DNA from: Lelliottia wanjuensis | GTDB taxonomy: Bacteria; Pseudomonadota; Gammaproteobacteria; Enterobacterales; Enterobacteriaceae | Length of the DNA: 64,000 nucleotides | NCBI RefSeq assembly: GCF_030238365.1 | Contig: NZ_JASSOT010000057.1 | Coordinates: forward strand, 1 to 64,000 | Reading direction: 5' to 3' | Shown here: one piece after another, positions 40,336-50,413 of the stretch | Numbering within the stretch: the first letter of the stretch is position 1 | Layout of the letters: the number at the start of each line of letters is the position of its first letter | Made by a program: the position numbers and the translations under genes | The notes under the pieces: model-generated | The model's database searches: none | What the model saw: only the letters and a program-made list of their open reading frames with translations | What the model was told of the DNA's origin: nothing

Positions 40336-42879
40336 TTGTACCTCTATATTGAGACTCTGAAACAGAGACTGGATGCCATAAATCAATTGCGCGTGGATCG
40401 TGCGCTTGCTGCCATGGGACCTGCTTTCCAACAGGTTTACAGTCTGCTGCCAACATTACTGCACTATCACCATCCGCTGATGCCGGGTTACCTTGATGGT
40501 AACGTTCCCCAGGGCATATGTATTTTCACGCCTGATGAAACCCAGCAGCACTATCTGAGCGAGCTGGAACTCTACCGCGGTATGCCGCCGCAAGAATCCC
40601 CGAAAGGTGAGCTGCCGATTACCGGCGTCTACACCATGGGGAGTACCTCGTCCGTAGGACAAAGCTGCTCTTCTGACCTGGATATCTGGGTCTGCCATCA
40701 ATCCTGGCTCGATAACGACGAGCGTCAGCTGCTGCAGCGTAAATGCAGCCTGCTGGAAAGCTGGGCGGCATCGCTCGGCGTGGAAGTGAGCTTCTTCCTG
40801 ATCGATGAGAACCGTTTCCGCCATAACGAAAGTGGCAGTCTCGGCGGTGAAGACTGCGGCTCCACGCAGCACATTTTGCTGCTCGACGAATTTTACCGTA
40901 GCGCCGTGCGTCTCGCCGGGAAGCGTATTCTGTGGAATATGGTGCCGTGCGAAGAAGAAGAGCATTACGACGACTACGTCATGTCGCTCTATTCTCAGGG
41001 CGTACTGACGCCAAACGAATGGCTGGATTTGGGCGGTTTAAGCTCCCTGTCCGCCGAAGAGTATTTTGGCGCGAGCCTGTGGCAGCTCTATAAAAGTATC
41101 GATTCACCGTACAAAGCGGTGCTGAAAACCCTGCTGCTCGAAGCCTACTCCTGGGAATACCCGACGCCACGCCTGCTGGCAAAAGATATCAAACAGCGTC
41201 TGCACGACGGGGAGATCGTTTCCTTCGGCCTCGATGCTTACTGCATGATGCTCGAACGCGTCACCGAATACCTGAAAGCCATTGATGACACCACGCGTCT
41301 CGACCTGGTGCGTCGATGTTTCTATCTCAAAGTCTGTGAAAAACTCAGCCGCGAACGCGCATGCGTTGGCTGGCGTCGTGAAGTGGTCAGTCAGTTAGTC
41401 AAAGAGTGGGGATGGGACGAAGAGCGTCTGTCCATGCTCGATAACCGCGCCAACTGGAAAATCGATCAGGTGCGTGAAGCGCACAACGAACTGCTCGATG
41501 CGATGATGCAGAGCTACCGCAACCTGATTCGCTTCGCCCGCCGTAATAACCTCAGCGTCTCCGCCAGCCCGCAGGATATCGGTGTCTTGACCCGTAAACT
41601 GTACGCCGCGTTCGAAGCGCTGCCGGGCAAAGTCACGCTGGTGAACCCGCAGATTTCGCCTGACCTGTCAGAACCGAACCTGACCTTTATCTATGTTCCG
41701 CCAGGCCGCGCCAACCGCACCGGCTGGTATCTGTACAACCGTGCGCCAAGCATGGATTCGATCATCAGCCATCAGCCGCTGGAATATAACCGCTATCTGA
41801 ACAAGCTGGTGGCCTGGGCCTGGTTTAACGGCCTGTTGACGTCGCGTACCCGCCTGTTTATCAAAGGCAACGACGTCGTCGATCTCGCCAAATTGCAGGA
41901 AATGGTCGCCGATGTGTCGCACCACTTCCCGCTGCGTCTGCCCGCGCCGACGCCAAAAGCGCTCTACAGCCCGTGTGAAATTCGCCATCTGGCGATTATC
42001 GTCAACCTGGAATACGACCCGACGGCGGCCTTCCGCAATCAGGTGGTCCATTTTGATTTCCGCAAGCTGGATGTCTTTAGCTTTGGCGAGCAGCAAAACT
42101 GCCTGGTGGGCAGCGTTGACCTGCTGTATCGCAACTCGTGGAACGAAGTGCGTACTCTGCATTTCAACGGCGAGCAGGCGATGATCGAAGCCCTGAAAAC
42201 CATTCTCGGCAAAATGCACCAGGACGCCGCACCGCCGGATAGCGTGGAAGTGTTCTGCTACAGCCAGCATCTGCGCGGTCTGATTCGCACCCGCGTGCAG
42301 CAGCTGGTGTCCGAATGCATCGAACTGCGCCTGTCCAGCACGCGTCAGGAAACCGGACGCTTCAAAGCGCTCCGCGTCTCCGGCCAGACCTGGGGTCTGT
42401 TCTTTGAACGTCTGAACGTGTCGGTGCAGAAGCTGGAAAACGCGATTGAGTTTTACGGCGCGATTTCCCACAACAAGCTGCATGGCCTGTCCGTGCAGGT
42501 GGAAACCAACCACGTCAAACTGCCGCAGGTGGTGGATGGCTTTGCCAGCGAAGGGATTATTCAGTTCTTCTTCGAAGAGGCGGGGGATGAATCCGGGTTT
42601 AATATTTATATTCTGGATGAGACCAACCGCGCTGAGGTGTATCACCACTGCGAAGGCAGCAAAGAGGAGCTGGTGCGCGACGTCAGCCGCTTCTATTCGT
42701 CCTCACACGATCGCTTTACCTACGGCTCAAGCTTCATCAACTTCAACCTGCCGCAGTTCTATCAGATTGTGAAAGTTGATGGCCGCGCGCAGGTGATCCC
42801 GTTCCGCACCCAAACAATTGCTCCGGTGCCGATGAATGAGGACGCCAATCAGCCGCTGTTGCAGCAGTATTTCTCCTGA
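40336..42879 (+). CDS. cyaA: Adenylate cyclase (class I)
   Basis: An 847-residue class I adenylate cyclase. The N-terminal catalytic half includes the nucleotidyltransferase-like [20 protein letters not shown], and the C-terminal half mediates control by phosphorylated EIIA-Glc. A TTG start (TTG TAC CTC TAT) gives the E. coli N-terminus [12 protein letters not shown]; the rare UUG keeps translation low in E. coli. Divergent from hemC. Confidence 0.96.
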   Translation: MYLYIETLKQRLDAINQLRVDRALAAMGPAFQQVYSLLPTLLHYHHPLMPGYLDGNVPQGICIFTPDETQQHYLSELELYRGMPPQESPKGELPITGVYTMGSTSSVGQSCSSDLDIWVCHQSWLDNDERQLLQRKCSLLESWAASLGVEVSFFLIDENRFRHNESGSLGGEDCGSTQHILLLDEFYRSAVRLAGKRILWNMVPCEEEEHYDDYVMSLYSQGVLTPNEWLDLGGLSSLSAEEYFGASLWQLYKSIDSPYKAVLKTLLLEAYSWEYPTPRLLAKDIKQRLHDGEIVSFGLDAYCMMLERVTEYLKAIDDTTRLDLVRRCFYLKVCEKLSRERACVGWRREVVSQLVKEWGWDEERLSMLDNRANWKIDQVREAHNELLDAMMQSYRNLIRFARRNNLSVSASPQDIGVLTRKLYAAFEALPGKVTLVNPQISPDLSEPNLTFIYVPPGRANRTGWYLYNRAPSMDSIISHQPLEYNRYLNKLVAWAWFNGLLTSRTRLFIKGNDVVDLAKLQEMVADVSHHFPLRLPAPTPKALYSPCEIRHLAIIVNLEYDPTAAFRNQVVHFDFRKLDVFSFGEQQNCLVGSVDLLYRNSWNEVRTLHFNGEQAMIEALKTILGKMHQDAAPPDSVEVFCYSQHLRGLIRTRVQQLVSECIELRLSSTRQETGRFKALRVSGQTWGLFFERLNVSVQKLENAIEFYGAISHNKLHGLSVQVETNHVKLPQVVDGFASEGIIQFFFEEAGDESGFNIYILDETNRAEVYHHCEGSKEELVRDVSRFYSSSHDRFTYGSSFINFNLPQFYQIVKVDGRAQVIPFRTQTIAPVPMNEDANQPLLQQYFS

Positions 42880-42887
42880 GGCGCGAT

Positions 42888-42974
42888 TGCCGGATGCGCT
42901 TTGCTTATCCGGCCTACGTTTCTGGCCTACAACGACTCGAACGTAGGCCCGGTAAGCGCAGCGCCACCGGGCAA
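42888..42974. repeat. REP pair between cyaA and cyaY
   Basis: Two inverted REP units (TTGCCGGATGCGCTTTGCTT...CCGGCCTAC and GTAGGCCCGGTAAGCGCAGC...ACCGGGC) sit between the convergent cyaA and cyaY. No separate terminator is visible. Confidence 0.85.
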
Positions 42975-42979
42975 CAGAC

Positions 42980-43300
42980 TTAGCGGAAACTCACTTCCTC
43001 ACCCGCCTGCGCAGTAGCAGCCTGCTCCAGCAAATCCCAGAACGCTTCGCCGCTGCGGTCGCAAATCCACTCGTCACCTTTCAGATCAAAATGGTAGCCG
43101 CCCTGTTTTGTCGCCAGCCACACCTGGTGCAGCGGCTCCTGGCGGTTAATAATAATCTTGCTGCCGTTATCGAAGCTCAGCGTCAGCACGCCGCCGTTGA
43201 TCTCACAATCGATATCGCTGTCGCCATCCCAGTCGTCCAGACGCTCTTCAATGGTCTGCCACAGGGTATCTGCCAGGCGATGGAATTCACTGTCATTCAT
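42980..43300 (-). CDS. cyaY: Frataxin-like protein CyaY
   Basis: A 106-residue frataxin that binds iron and regulates IscS in Fe-S cluster assembly. The acidic first helix (about 15-35, [16 protein letters not shown]) is followed by a beta-sheet with [20 protein letters not shown]. It is convergent with cyaA, divergent from lptM, and of family length. Confidence 0.95.
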   Translation of the reverse strand: MNDSEFHRLADTLWQTIEERLDDWDGDSDIDCEINGGVLTLSFDNGSKIIINRQEPLHQVWLATKQGGYHFDLKGDEWICDRSGEAFWDLLEQAATAQAGEEVSFR

Positions 43301-43437
43301 GGTTTTGTTCCTGTTTTTCGTGATGGCGGCAGTATAACGCTAAATAATTCCCGTTGCAGGAAAGCGGCTAACTCTTGCTTTTGTGCCTTCTCCTGCGATG
43401 ATAGAAACAGAAAGCATGAACTTACGGGCAACCTATA

Positions 43438-43641
43438 ATGAAAAACGTTTTTCGAACGCTTGCCGTTCTCATCACTTTGTTTAGTCTGACTGGCTGTGGT
43501 CTGAAAGGGCCGTTGTACTTCCCGCCGGCAGATAAAACCGCTCCGCCGCCAACCAAACCCGTGCCAAGCCAGATAGAGTCATCGACACCGGTGAGCAACG
43601 ATCGCGGCGACAACGGTGGCCCAAGCCAGGTCAACTTCTGA
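43438..43641 (+). CDS. lptM: Lipoprotein LptM (YifL)
   Basis: A 67-residue lipoprotein. A signal peptide ends in the lipobox LTGC with Cys20 lipidated, then GLKGPLYFPP and a Pro-rich tail. E. coli LptM (formerly YifL) binds the LptDE translocon and promotes correct LptD disulfides. It lies 34 nt before dapF on the same strand. Confidence 0.92.
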   Translation: MKNVFRTLAVLITLFSLTGCGLKGPLYFPPADKTAPPPTKPVPSQIESSTPVSNDRGDNGGPSQVNF

Positions 43642-43675
43642 CAATCAGTTGTTCAACCGCGCAATGGAGTAAATG

Positions 43676-44500
43676 ATGCAGTTCTCTAAAATGCATGGCC
43701 TTGGCAACGATTTTATGGTCGTCGACGCGGTAACGCAGAATGTCTTTTTTTCCCCTGAGCTGATTCGTCGCCTGGCGGACAGGCATCTGGGAGTGGGGTT
43801 TGATCAGCTGCTGGTGGTCGAACCGCCCTACGATCCCGATCTCGATTTTCACTACCGCATCTTTAATGCCGACGGTAGCGAAGTGTCTCAGTGCGGCAAC
43901 GGTGCGCGCTGCTTTGCGCGCTTCGTGCGCCTGAAAGGGCTGACCAACAAGCGCGATATTCGTGTCAGCACGGCCAATGGCCGCATGGTGCTTAGCGTCA
44001 CCGACGACGAGCTGGTGCGCGTCAACATGGGTGAGCCTAACTTCGAGCCATCGGCGGTTCCCTTCCGCGCTATCAAAGCGGAAAAGACCTATATTATGCG
44101 GGCGGCCGAGCAGACAGTATTGTGCGGCGTTGTCTCGATGGGCAATCCTCACTGCGTGATTCAGGTTGATGATGTGGATATCGCCGCCGTCGAAACCTTA
44201 GGCCCGATAATGGAAAGCCACGAACGCTTCCCGGAACGCGCCAATATTGGTTTCATGCAGGTGGTGAAACGCGAACACATCCGCCTGCGCGTGTACGAGC
44301 GCGGCGCGGGCGAAACGCGTGCCTGTGGCAGCGGCGCGTGCGCGGCTGTGGCTGTCGGCATCTCGCAAGGGTTACTGGCAGAAGAGGTTCGCGTGGAATT
44401 GCCGGGCGGTCGTCTTGATATCGCCTGGAAAGGTCCGGGTCATCCACTGTATATGACTGGCCCGGCGGCACACGTATACGACGGGTTTATCCATCTATGA
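43676..44500 (+). CDS. dapF: Diaminopimelate epimerase
   Basis: A 274-residue PLP-independent racemase. It interconverts LL- and meso-DAP for lysine and peptidoglycan. The two catalytic cysteines are in SQCGNGARC (about 73) and ACGSGACA (about 217). Of two tandem ATGs (43673 and 43676), the second has the better spacing from TGGAG and gives [10 protein letters not shown]. It overlaps yigA. Confidence 0.96.
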   Translation: MQFSKMHGLGNDFMVVDAVTQNVFFSPELIRRLADRHLGVGFDQLLVVEPPYDPDLDFHYRIFNADGSEVSQCGNGARCFARFVRLKGLTNKRDIRVSTANGRMVLSVTDDELVRVNMGEPNFEPSAVPFRAIKAEKTYIMRAAEQTVLCGVVSMGNPHCVIQVDDVDIAAVETLGPIMESHERFPERANIGFMQVVKREHIRLRVYERGAGETRACGSGACAAVAVGISQGLLAEEVRVELPGGRLDIAWKGPGHPLYMTGPAAHVYDGFIHL

Positions 44501-45204
44501 AACAACCAGGGGAAGAACTGCAGGAGCTCATAACGGAACTGGATGACAGGACGGTTGTGGATTATCTGCTGCGCAATCCTGAGTTTTTTATCCGCAATGC
44601 ACGCGTGGTCGAACAGATGCGCGTGCCGCATCCGGTGCGCGACACCGTCTCGCTGGTCGAATGGCACATGGCGCGCTCGCGCAAGCACATTGATCAGCTG
44701 GAAGAGAACATGACCCTGCTGATGGAACAGGCCAGCAACAACGAAAGTCTGTTTTATCGTCTGCTGCATCTGCAGGCGCGGCTGGCGTCGGCGCACAGTC
44801 TGGAAGAGTTCCTCAGCCGTTTTCATCGCTGGGCGCGCGAGCTTGGCCTGGCAGGTGCGACGATTCGCCTGTTCCCCGATCGCTGGCGCATCGGCGCACC
44901 CTCCGGTTTCACCCATCTGGCGATAAGCCGTCAGGCGTTTGAACCGCTGCGTATTCAGCGTCTTGGGCATGAACATCACTATCTCGGCCCGCTGAACGGA
45001 CCGGAACTGTTGGTGGTACTGCCTGAGGCCAAAGCTATCGGTTCAGTGGCCATGTCCCTGATGGGGCGCGAAGGCGATCTGGGCGTGATGTTATTCACCA
45101 GCCGCGACGCGCATCATTACGAGCAGGGACAAGGCACGCATCTGCTGCAGGAAATCGCCCTGATGCTCCCTGAGCTGCTGGAGCGCTGGATTGAGCGCGT
45201 ATGA
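44497..45204 (+). CDS. yigA: DUF484 family protein YigA
   Basis: A 235-residue cytoplasmic DUF484 protein with a GAF-like fold in its C-terminal half and a coiled-coil start ([18 protein letters not shown]). No enzyme motif is evident and its function is unknown. In many gammaproteobacteria it sits between dapF and xerC, as here, with 4-nt overlaps on both sides. This suggests coupled translation. Confidence 0.9.
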   Translation: MKQPGEELQELITELDDRTVVDYLLRNPEFFIRNARVVEQMRVPHPVRDTVSLVEWHMARSRKHIDQLEENMTLLMEQASNNESLFYRLLHLQARLASAHSLEEFLSRFHRWARELGLAGATIRLFPDRWRIGAPSGFTHLAISRQAFEPLRIQRLGHEHHYLGPLNGPELLVVLPEAKAIGSVAMSLMGREGDLGVMLFTSRDAHHYEQGQGTHLLQEIALMLPELLERWIERV

Positions 45205-46103
45205 CGGATTCCCTGCTTGCGCCTCTGGTAGCGCGTTTCCTGCGCTATCTGGGCGTTGAACGCCAGCTGAGCCCTATCACGCTGCTGAACTACCAGCGTC
45301 AGCTTGATGCCATCATGCAGATTGCCGACGAGATCGGCCTGAAGAGCTGGCAACACTGTGACGCGGCCACCGTACGCGGGTTTGTGGTGCGCAGCCGCCG
45401 CAAAGGCTTAGGCCCGGCGAGCCTCGCGTTACGTCTTTCTGCCCTGCGCAGTTTCTTCGACTGGCTGGTGAGCCAGGGTGAACTCAAAGCCAATCCGGCG
45501 AAAGGCATCTCCACCCCGAAAGCCCCGCGTCATCTGCCAAAAAATATCGACGTCGATGATGTGAATCGTCTGCTGGATATCGATCTTAACGATCCGCTGG
45601 CGGTGCGCGATCGCGCCATGCTCGAAGTGATGTACGGCGCGGGATTGCGTCTTTCTGAGCTGGTGGGTTTGGATCTTAAACATCTCGATCTCGATACCGG
45701 CGAAGTGTGGGTGATGGGGAAAGGCAGCAAAGAACGCCGTTTACCCATTGGCCGCAATGCGGTGGCGTGGATTGAACACTGGCTGGATTTGCGCGGCCTG
45801 TTTGGCGCGGAAGAGAACGCGCTGTTTCTCTCGAAGCTCGGGAAACGTATATCCGCGCGAAACGTACAGAAGCGTTTTGCCGAATGGGGCATCAAGCAGG
45901 GGCTGAACAGCCACGTTCACCCGCATAAACTGCGCCACTCCTTTGCGACCCATATGCTGGAGTCCAGCGGCGATCTGCGCGGCGTGCAGGAGCTGTTAGG
46001 CCACGCCAATTTATCGACCACCCAAATCTATACCCATCTTGATTTTCAACACCTTGCATCGGTGTATGACTCGGCGCATCCACGCGCAAAACGGGGGAAA
46101 TAA
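45201..46103 (+). CDS. xerC: Tyrosine recombinase XerC
   Basis: A 300-residue tyrosine recombinase that acts with XerD at dif to resolve chromosome dimers. The catalytic set is Arg150, Lys174, His242, Arg245, His268 and Tyr277. The N-terminal SAM-like core-binding domain spans about 1-100. It is part of the lptM-dapF-yigA-xerC-yigB-uvrD run and shares one base with yigB (TAATG). Confidence 0.96.
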   Translation: MTDSLLAPLVARFLRYLGVERQLSPITLLNYQRQLDAIMQIADEIGLKSWQHCDAATVRGFVVRSRRKGLGPASLALRLSALRSFFDWLVSQGELKANPAKGISTPKAPRHLPKNIDVDDVNRLLDIDLNDPLAVRDRAMLEVMYGAGLRLSELVGLDLKHLDLDTGEVWVMGKGSKERRLPIGRNAVAWIEHWLDLRGLFGAEENALFLSKLGKRISARNVQKRFAEWGIKQGLNSHVHPHKLRHSFATHMLESSGDLRGVQELLGHANLSTTQIYTHLDFQHLASVYDSAHPRAKRGK

Positions 46104-46819
46104 TGCGTTTTTACCGCCCACTGGGTCAGATCTCTGCCCTGACGTTTGACCTTGATGACACCCTTTACGACAACCGCGAGGTGATCCTGCGAACCGAGCA
46201 GGAAGCGCTGGCGTTTGTGCAAAACTACCATCCCTCTTTAAAGACGCTGCAAAACAAAGATTTCCAGCGCCTGCGCCAGTTATTGCGTGAAACCGAACCG
46301 GAGATCTACCACGACGTGACCGAGTGGCGACGTCGTGCCGTTGAGCAGGCGATGCTGAACGCCGGGCTGAGCGCGCAAGAGGCGGCGCTTGGCGCAGAGG
46401 CCTCGATGGCGAACTTTGCCAAATGGCGCAGCCGCATCGACGTGCCGCAGGAAACCCACGACACCCTGGCATTGCTGGCTAAAAAATGGCCGCTGGTGGC
46501 GATCACCAATGGCAACGCGCAGCCGGAACTGTTTGGTCTCGGCGACTATTTCGAGTTCGTCCTGCGCGCCGGTCCGCACGGGCGTGCGAAGCCGTTTAAC
46601 GATATGTATCACCTGGCCGCGGAAAAACTCAGCCTGCCGCTCGGCGAGATTTTGCACGTGGGCGATGACCTGACCACCGACGTGGCGGGTGCGATCCGCT
46701 GCGGGATGCAGGCCTGCTGGATCAAACCGGAAAATGCCGACCTGATGCAGACCGCCGACAGCCGCCTGTTGCCGCACGTCGAAATTTCGCGGTTGGCATC
46801 CCTGACCACGCTGATATAA
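46103..46819 (+). CDS. yigB: HAD phosphatase YigB
   Basis: A 238-residue HAD-superfamily hydrolase. The motif I nucleophile is in [11 protein letters not shown] (about 14-24), motif II is VAITNGN, and motif III/IV is KPFNDMY...[14 protein letters not shown]. coli YigB dephosphorylates FMN and other small phosphoesters. Its 3' end carries the uvrD promoter. Confidence 0.93.
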   Translation: MRFYRPLGQISALTFDLDDTLYDNREVILRTEQEALAFVQNYHPSLKTLQNKDFQRLRQLLRETEPEIYHDVTEWRRRAVEQAMLNAGLSAQEAALGAEASMANFAKWRSRIDVPQETHDTLALLAKKWPLVAITNGNAQPELFGLGDYFEFVLRAGPHGRAKPFNDMYHLAAEKLSLPLGEILHVGDDLTTDVAGAIRCGMQACWIKPENADLMQTADSRLLPHVEISRLASLTTLI

Positions 46820-46820
46820 T
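46793..46820 (+). promoter_or_regulatory. uvrD promoter
   Basis: A -35 TTGGCA (46793-46798), a 16-bp spacer and a perfect -10 TATAAT (46815-46820) lie across the end of yigB. This would give uvrD its own transcript within the operon. Confidence 0.75.
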
Positions 46821-46831
46821 CACCAGCAGTA

Positions 46832-46847
46832 TTGTATAAATAACCAG
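46832..46847. promoter_or_regulatory. Degenerate LexA box of uvrD
   Basis: TTGTATAAATAACCAG fits the LexA pattern CTGT-N8-ACAG with one change in each half. It sits just past the uvrD -10 and before the start codon, where the E. coli uvrD box (CTGTATATATACCCAG) lies. It is likely a weak SOS operator. Confidence 0.6.
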
Positions 46848-46859
46848 GTTTTGGTGCCA

Positions 46860-49022
46860 ATGGACGTTTCTTACCTTCTCGACAGCCTTAATGACAAACA
46901 GCGTGACGCGGTTGCCGCGACGCGGACCAATATGCTGGTGCTGGCTGGAGCGGGCAGTGGTAAGACACGTGTTCTGGTGCATCGCATCGCGTGGCTGCAG
47001 AGCGTAGAAAACTGCTCGCCGTATTCCATCATGGCCGTGACCTTCACCAACAAAGCGGCGGCGGAGATGCGCCACCGTATCGCCCAGCTGATGGGCACCA
47101 GTCAGGGCGGCATGTGGGTCGGGACTTTCCACGGGCTGGCGCACCGTCTGCTGCGCGCGCATCACATGGACGCCAATCTGCCGCAGGATTTCCAGATCCT
47201 CGACAGCGAAGACCAGCTGCGTCTGCTCAAGCGCCTCATCAAGGCGATGAACCTCGACGAGAAGCAGTGGCCGCCGCGTCAGGCGATGTGGTACATCAAC
47301 GGCCAGAAAGACGAAGGGTTACGCCCGCACCATATTCAGAGCTTCGGCAATCCGGTGGAGCAAACCTGGCAGAAGGTTTATCAGGCCTACCAGGAAGCCT
47401 GCGATCGCGCCGGGCTGGTGGATTTCGCCGAACTGCTGCTGCGCGCCCACGAGCTGTGGCTCAATAAACCGCATATTCTTCAGCACTATCGCGAACGCTT
47501 CACCAATATCCTGGTGGACGAATTCCAGGATACCAACAACATTCAGTACGCGTGGATCCGCCTGCTGGCGGGCGACACCGGCAAAGTGATGATCGTCGGC
47601 GATGATGACCAGTCGATCTACGGCTGGCGCGGTGCGCAGGTGGAAAACATCCAGCGCTTCCTCAACGACTTCCCCGGTGCCGAAACCATCCGTCTGGAAC
47701 AGAACTACCGTTCGACCAGCAACATCCTCAGCGCCGCCAACGCCCTGATTGAGAACAACAACGGGCGTCTGGGCAAAAAGCTGTGGACCGACGGCGTCGA
47801 CGGCGAACCGATTTCCATTTATTGCGCGTTCAACGAACTGGACGAAGCCCGTTTTGTGGTGAACCGCATTAAAACCTGGCAGGAGAACGGCGGAGCGCTG
47901 GAGCAGTGCGCCATTCTTTATCGCAGCAACGCCCAGTCGCGCGTGCTGGAAGAGGCGCTGTTACAGGTCAGCATGCCGTACCGCATTTATGGCGGGATGC
48001 GCTTCTTCGAACGCCAGGAGATCAAAGATGCGCTCTCGTATCTGCGCCTGATTGCCAACCGCAACGACGACGCGGCCTTTGAGCGCGTCGTGAACACGCC
48101 AACGCGCGGCATCGGCGATCGCACCCTCGACGTGGTGCGTCAGGCTTCCCGTGACCGCCAGCTGACGCTGTGGCAGGCGTGCCGTGAGCTGTTGCAGGAA
48201 AAAGCGCTGGCAGGACGCGCCGCGAGCGCGTTACAGCGCTTTATGGAACTGATTGACGCTCTGGCGCAGGAAACGGCCGACATGCCGCTGCACGTGCAGA
48301 CCGACCGGGTGGTGAAAGATTCCGGTCTGCGGATGATGTACGAGCAGGAAAAAGGCGAAAAAGGCCAGACACGAATTGAGAACTTAGAGGAACTGGTGAC
48401 GGCAACGCGCCAGTTCAGCTACAACGAAGAAGACGAAGATCTGATGCCGCTGCAGGCATTCCTCTCCCACGCGGCGCTGGAAGCAGGCGAAGGGCAGGCG
48501 GATACCTGGCAGGATGCGGTGCAGCTGATGACGCTGCACTCGGCGAAAGGGCTGGAGTTCCCGCAGGTGTTTATCGTCGGGATGGAAGAGGGGATGTTCC
48601 CGAGCCAGATGTCGCTCGATGAAGGCGGGCGTCTGGAAGAAGAGCGTCGCCTGGCCTACGTCGGCGTCACCCGTGCGATGCAAAAGCTGACCCTGACCTA
48701 CGCGGAAACCCGCCGCCTGTACGGCAAAGAGGTGTATCACCGTCCGTCACGCTTCATTGGCGAGCTGCCGGAAGAGTGCGTGGAAGAGGTACGTCTACGC
48801 GCCAGCATCAGCCGTCCGGTGAACCATCAGCGGATGGGCACGCCCATCTCGGAAAACGATACCGGCTACAAGCTGGGCCAGCGCGTTCGCCACTCAAAAT
48901 TTGGCGAAGGCACTATCGTCAATCTGGAAGGCAGCGGCGAGCACAGCCGCCTGCAGGTGGCGTTCCAGGGCCAGGGGATCAAATGGCTGGTCGCGGCCTA
49001 CGCGAAGCTGGAAGCAGTGTAA
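46860..49022 (+). CDS. uvrD: DNA helicase II
   Basis: A 720-residue SF1A 3'-5' helicase used in nucleotide excision repair and methyl-directed mismatch repair. Walker A is GAGSGKT (30-36), motif II is DEFQD, motif III is [13 protein letters not shown], and motif VI is VGVTRAMQKL. A C-terminal Tudor-like domain ends in GQGIKWLVAAYAKLE. The ATG at 46860 gives the E. coli start MDVSYLLDSL. Similar to rep in the same window, but a separate gene. Confidence 0.97.
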   Translation: MDVSYLLDSLNDKQRDAVAATRTNMLVLAGAGSGKTRVLVHRIAWLQSVENCSPYSIMAVTFTNKAAAEMRHRIAQLMGTSQGGMWVGTFHGLAHRLLRAHHMDANLPQDFQILDSEDQLRLLKRLIKAMNLDEKQWPPRQAMWYINGQKDEGLRPHHIQSFGNPVEQTWQKVYQAYQEACDRAGLVDFAELLLRAHELWLNKPHILQHYRERFTNILVDEFQDTNNIQYAWIRLLAGDTGKVMIVGDDDQSIYGWRGAQVENIQRFLNDFPGAETIRLEQNYRSTSNILSAANALIENNNGRLGKKLWTDGVDGEPISIYCAFNELDEARFVVNRIKTWQENGGALEQCAILYRSNAQSRVLEEALLQVSMPYRIYGGMRFFERQEIKDALSYLRLIANRNDDAAFERVVNTPTRGIGDRTLDVVRQASRDRQLTLWQACRELLQEKALAGRAASALQRFMELIDALAQETADMPLHVQTDRVVKDSGLRMMYEQEKGEKGQTRIENLEELVTATRQFSYNEEDEDLMPLQAFLSHAALEAGEGQADTWQDAVQLMTLHSAKGLEFPQVFIVGMEEGMFPSQMSLDEGGRLEEERRLAYVGVTRAMQKLTLTYAETRRLYGKEVYHRPSRFIGELPEECVEEVRLRASISRPVNHQRMGTPISENDTGYKLGQRVRHSKFGEGTIVNLEGSGEHSRLQVAFQGQGIKWLVAAYAKLEAV

Positions 49023-49058
49023 CGTTCAGAAAAATATCATTATTTTGTAATAATCTGC

Positions 49059-49080
49059 TAGCCTTATAAGCGTAAGGCTA
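49059..49080 (+). terminator. Possible uvrD terminator
   Basis: The perfect 8-bp stem TAGCCTTA / TAAGGCTA closes a 6-nt loop, followed only by TTTATTG. The T-run is weak, so termination may be partial. Confidence 0.55.
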
Positions 49081-49171
49081 TTTATTGCCCTTCAGCGTCC
49101 CGTTGCGTGTTGACGCCGCAGTTATTGCTGGCGTAACATGCGCGCACGATTACGCTAAGAGGACATTCGCC

Positions 49172-49228
49172 TTGGACACACCCAGTAGATACTGGCTCAA
49201 TTCCCTGTCATCCAGGAACAACTCCTAA
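49172..49228 (+). CDS. Candidate corA leader peptide (CorL-like)
   Basis: An 18-codon ORF, MDTPSRYWLNSLSSRNNS, with a TTG start and a strong ribosome site AAGAGGA 8 nt before it. It lies 150 nt upstream of corA. In Salmonella, the corA leader holds a short ORF (corL) whose translation controls Rho-dependent termination before corA. Position and size fit, but I do not remember the Salmonella peptide well enough to confirm homology. Its stop lies inside the left arm of a downstream stem. Confidence 0.5.
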   Translation: MDTPSRYWLNSLSSRNNS

Positions 49229-49256
49229 GGCTATCTCCTCTTGCTGATGGCCTTAG
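49225..49256 (+). promoter_or_regulatory. corA leader stem-loop
   Basis: The 7-bp stem CTAAGGC / GCCTTAG has an 18-nt loop. The left arm contains the stop codon of the candidate leader peptide, so a ribosome ending there would open the stem. A TATAAT at 49274-49279 lies further down but has no good -35. The rest of the 356-bp uvrD-corA gap shows no other gene. Confidence 0.5.
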
Positions 49257-49378
49257 TGGTTGTCAGCGACCTGTATAATTCCCGTCGCGCTGAGTCAGGC
49301 TTTTAATGGTCTGAAACCCATATTGTTTCTGTGTGCCCACCGAACTGTCCGATATTTTTTGCATTGGGAGTCCCGGTC

Positions 49379-50329
49379 ATGTTGAGCGCATTTCAACTGG
49401 AAAAAAACCGACTGATTCGGCTTGAAGCTGAAGAGTCACAGCCCCTCATTGATGCCGTATGGGTGGATCTGGTCGAGCCGGACGACGATGAACGCCTTCG
49501 CGTACAGTCAGAGCTCGGGCAAAGCCTGGCAACCCGCCCGGAACTGGAAGACATCGAGGCCTCCGCGCGTTTCTTTGAAGACGAAGACGGCCTGCATATC
49601 CACTCCTTCTTCTTTTTTGAAGATGCGGAAGACCACGCCGGTAACTCCACCGTCGCGTTTACCATTCGCGATGGCCGCCTGTTCACCCTGCGCGAGCGCG
49701 AACTGCCTGCGTTTCGTCTCTATCGTATGCGTGCCCGCAGCCAGGCAATGGTCGACGGCAACGCCTACGAGCTGCTGCTCGATCTGTTCGAAACCAAAAT
49801 CGAACAGCTGGCGGACGAAATCGAAAACATCTACAGCGATCTGGAAAAGCTGAGCCGCGTGATCATGGAAGGCCATCAGGGCGATGAGTACGATGAAGCG
49901 CTCTCTACGCTGGCGGAGCAGGAAGATATCGGCTGGAAAGTGCGTTTGTGCCTGATGGATACCCAGCGTGCGCTGAACTTCCTGGTGCGTAAAGCGCGTT
50001 TGCCGGGCGGTCAGCTGGAGCAGGCGCGTGAGATCCTGCGCGATATCGAATCCCTGCTGCCGCACAACGAATCCCTGTTCCAGAAGGTGAACTTCCTGAT
50101 GCAGGCGGCGATGGGCTTTATCAACATCGAGCAGAACCGCATCATCAAGATCTTCTCGGTGGTATCCGTGGTGTTCCTGCCGCCGACGCTGGTGGCGTCG
50201 AGCTACGGGATGAACTTCGAATTTATGCCGGAACTGCGCTGGAGCTTCGGCTACCCAGGCGCGATTATCTTTATGATCCTCGCCGGGCTGGCGCCGTATC
50301 TCTATTTCAAACGCCGTAACTGGCTTTGA
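49379..50329 (+). CDS. corA: Magnesium/cobalt channel CorA
   Basis: A 316-residue pentameric inner-membrane Mg channel. A large N-terminal cytoplasmic funnel is followed by a long stalk helix and two C-terminal membrane segments with the YGMN selectivity motif (about 280) and MPEL after it. The C-terminus is basic (KRRNWL). The ATG at 49379 with TGGGAG gives [10 protein letters not shown] and the E. coli length; the 16-codon upstream extension is unsupported. Confidence 0.96.
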   Translation: MLSAFQLEKNRLIRLEAEESQPLIDAVWVDLVEPDDDERLRVQSELGQSLATRPELEDIEASARFFEDEDGLHIHSFFFFEDAEDHAGNSTVAFTIRDGRLFTLRERELPAFRLYRMRARSQAMVDGNAYELLLDLFETKIEQLADEIENIYSDLEKLSRVIMEGHQGDEYDEALSTLAEQEDIGWKVRLCLMDTQRALNFLVRKARLPGGQLEQAREILRDIESLLPHNESLFQKVNFLMQAAMGFINIEQNRIIKIFSVVSVVFLPPTLVASSYGMNFEFMPELRWSFGYPGAIIFMILAGLAPYLYFKRRNWL

Positions 50330-50336
50330 AAATCTG

Positions 50337-50405
50337 GCGGGTGGCGCTGCGCTTACCCGCCCTACGGTTTTTGTAGGCCGGATAAGGCGAAGCCGCCATC
50401 CGGCA
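50337..50405. repeat. REP pair between corA and rarD
   Basis: Inverted REP units (GGCGGGTGGCGCTGCGCTTA and GTAGGCCGGATAAGGCGAAG) lie between the convergent corA and rarD. E. coli has yigF in this place. Confidence 0.85.
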
Positions 50406-50413
50406 AAAAACCA

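Noticed and set aside
41668..42648. 326-codon ORF antisense to cyaA
   Set aside because: Shadow of cyaA; His/Gln-rich antisense composition.
49274..49279. TATAAT as main corA promoter
   Set aside because: The -10 is perfect, but the only good -35-like TTGTCA is 8 bp away, far too close. It may still be a minor start.
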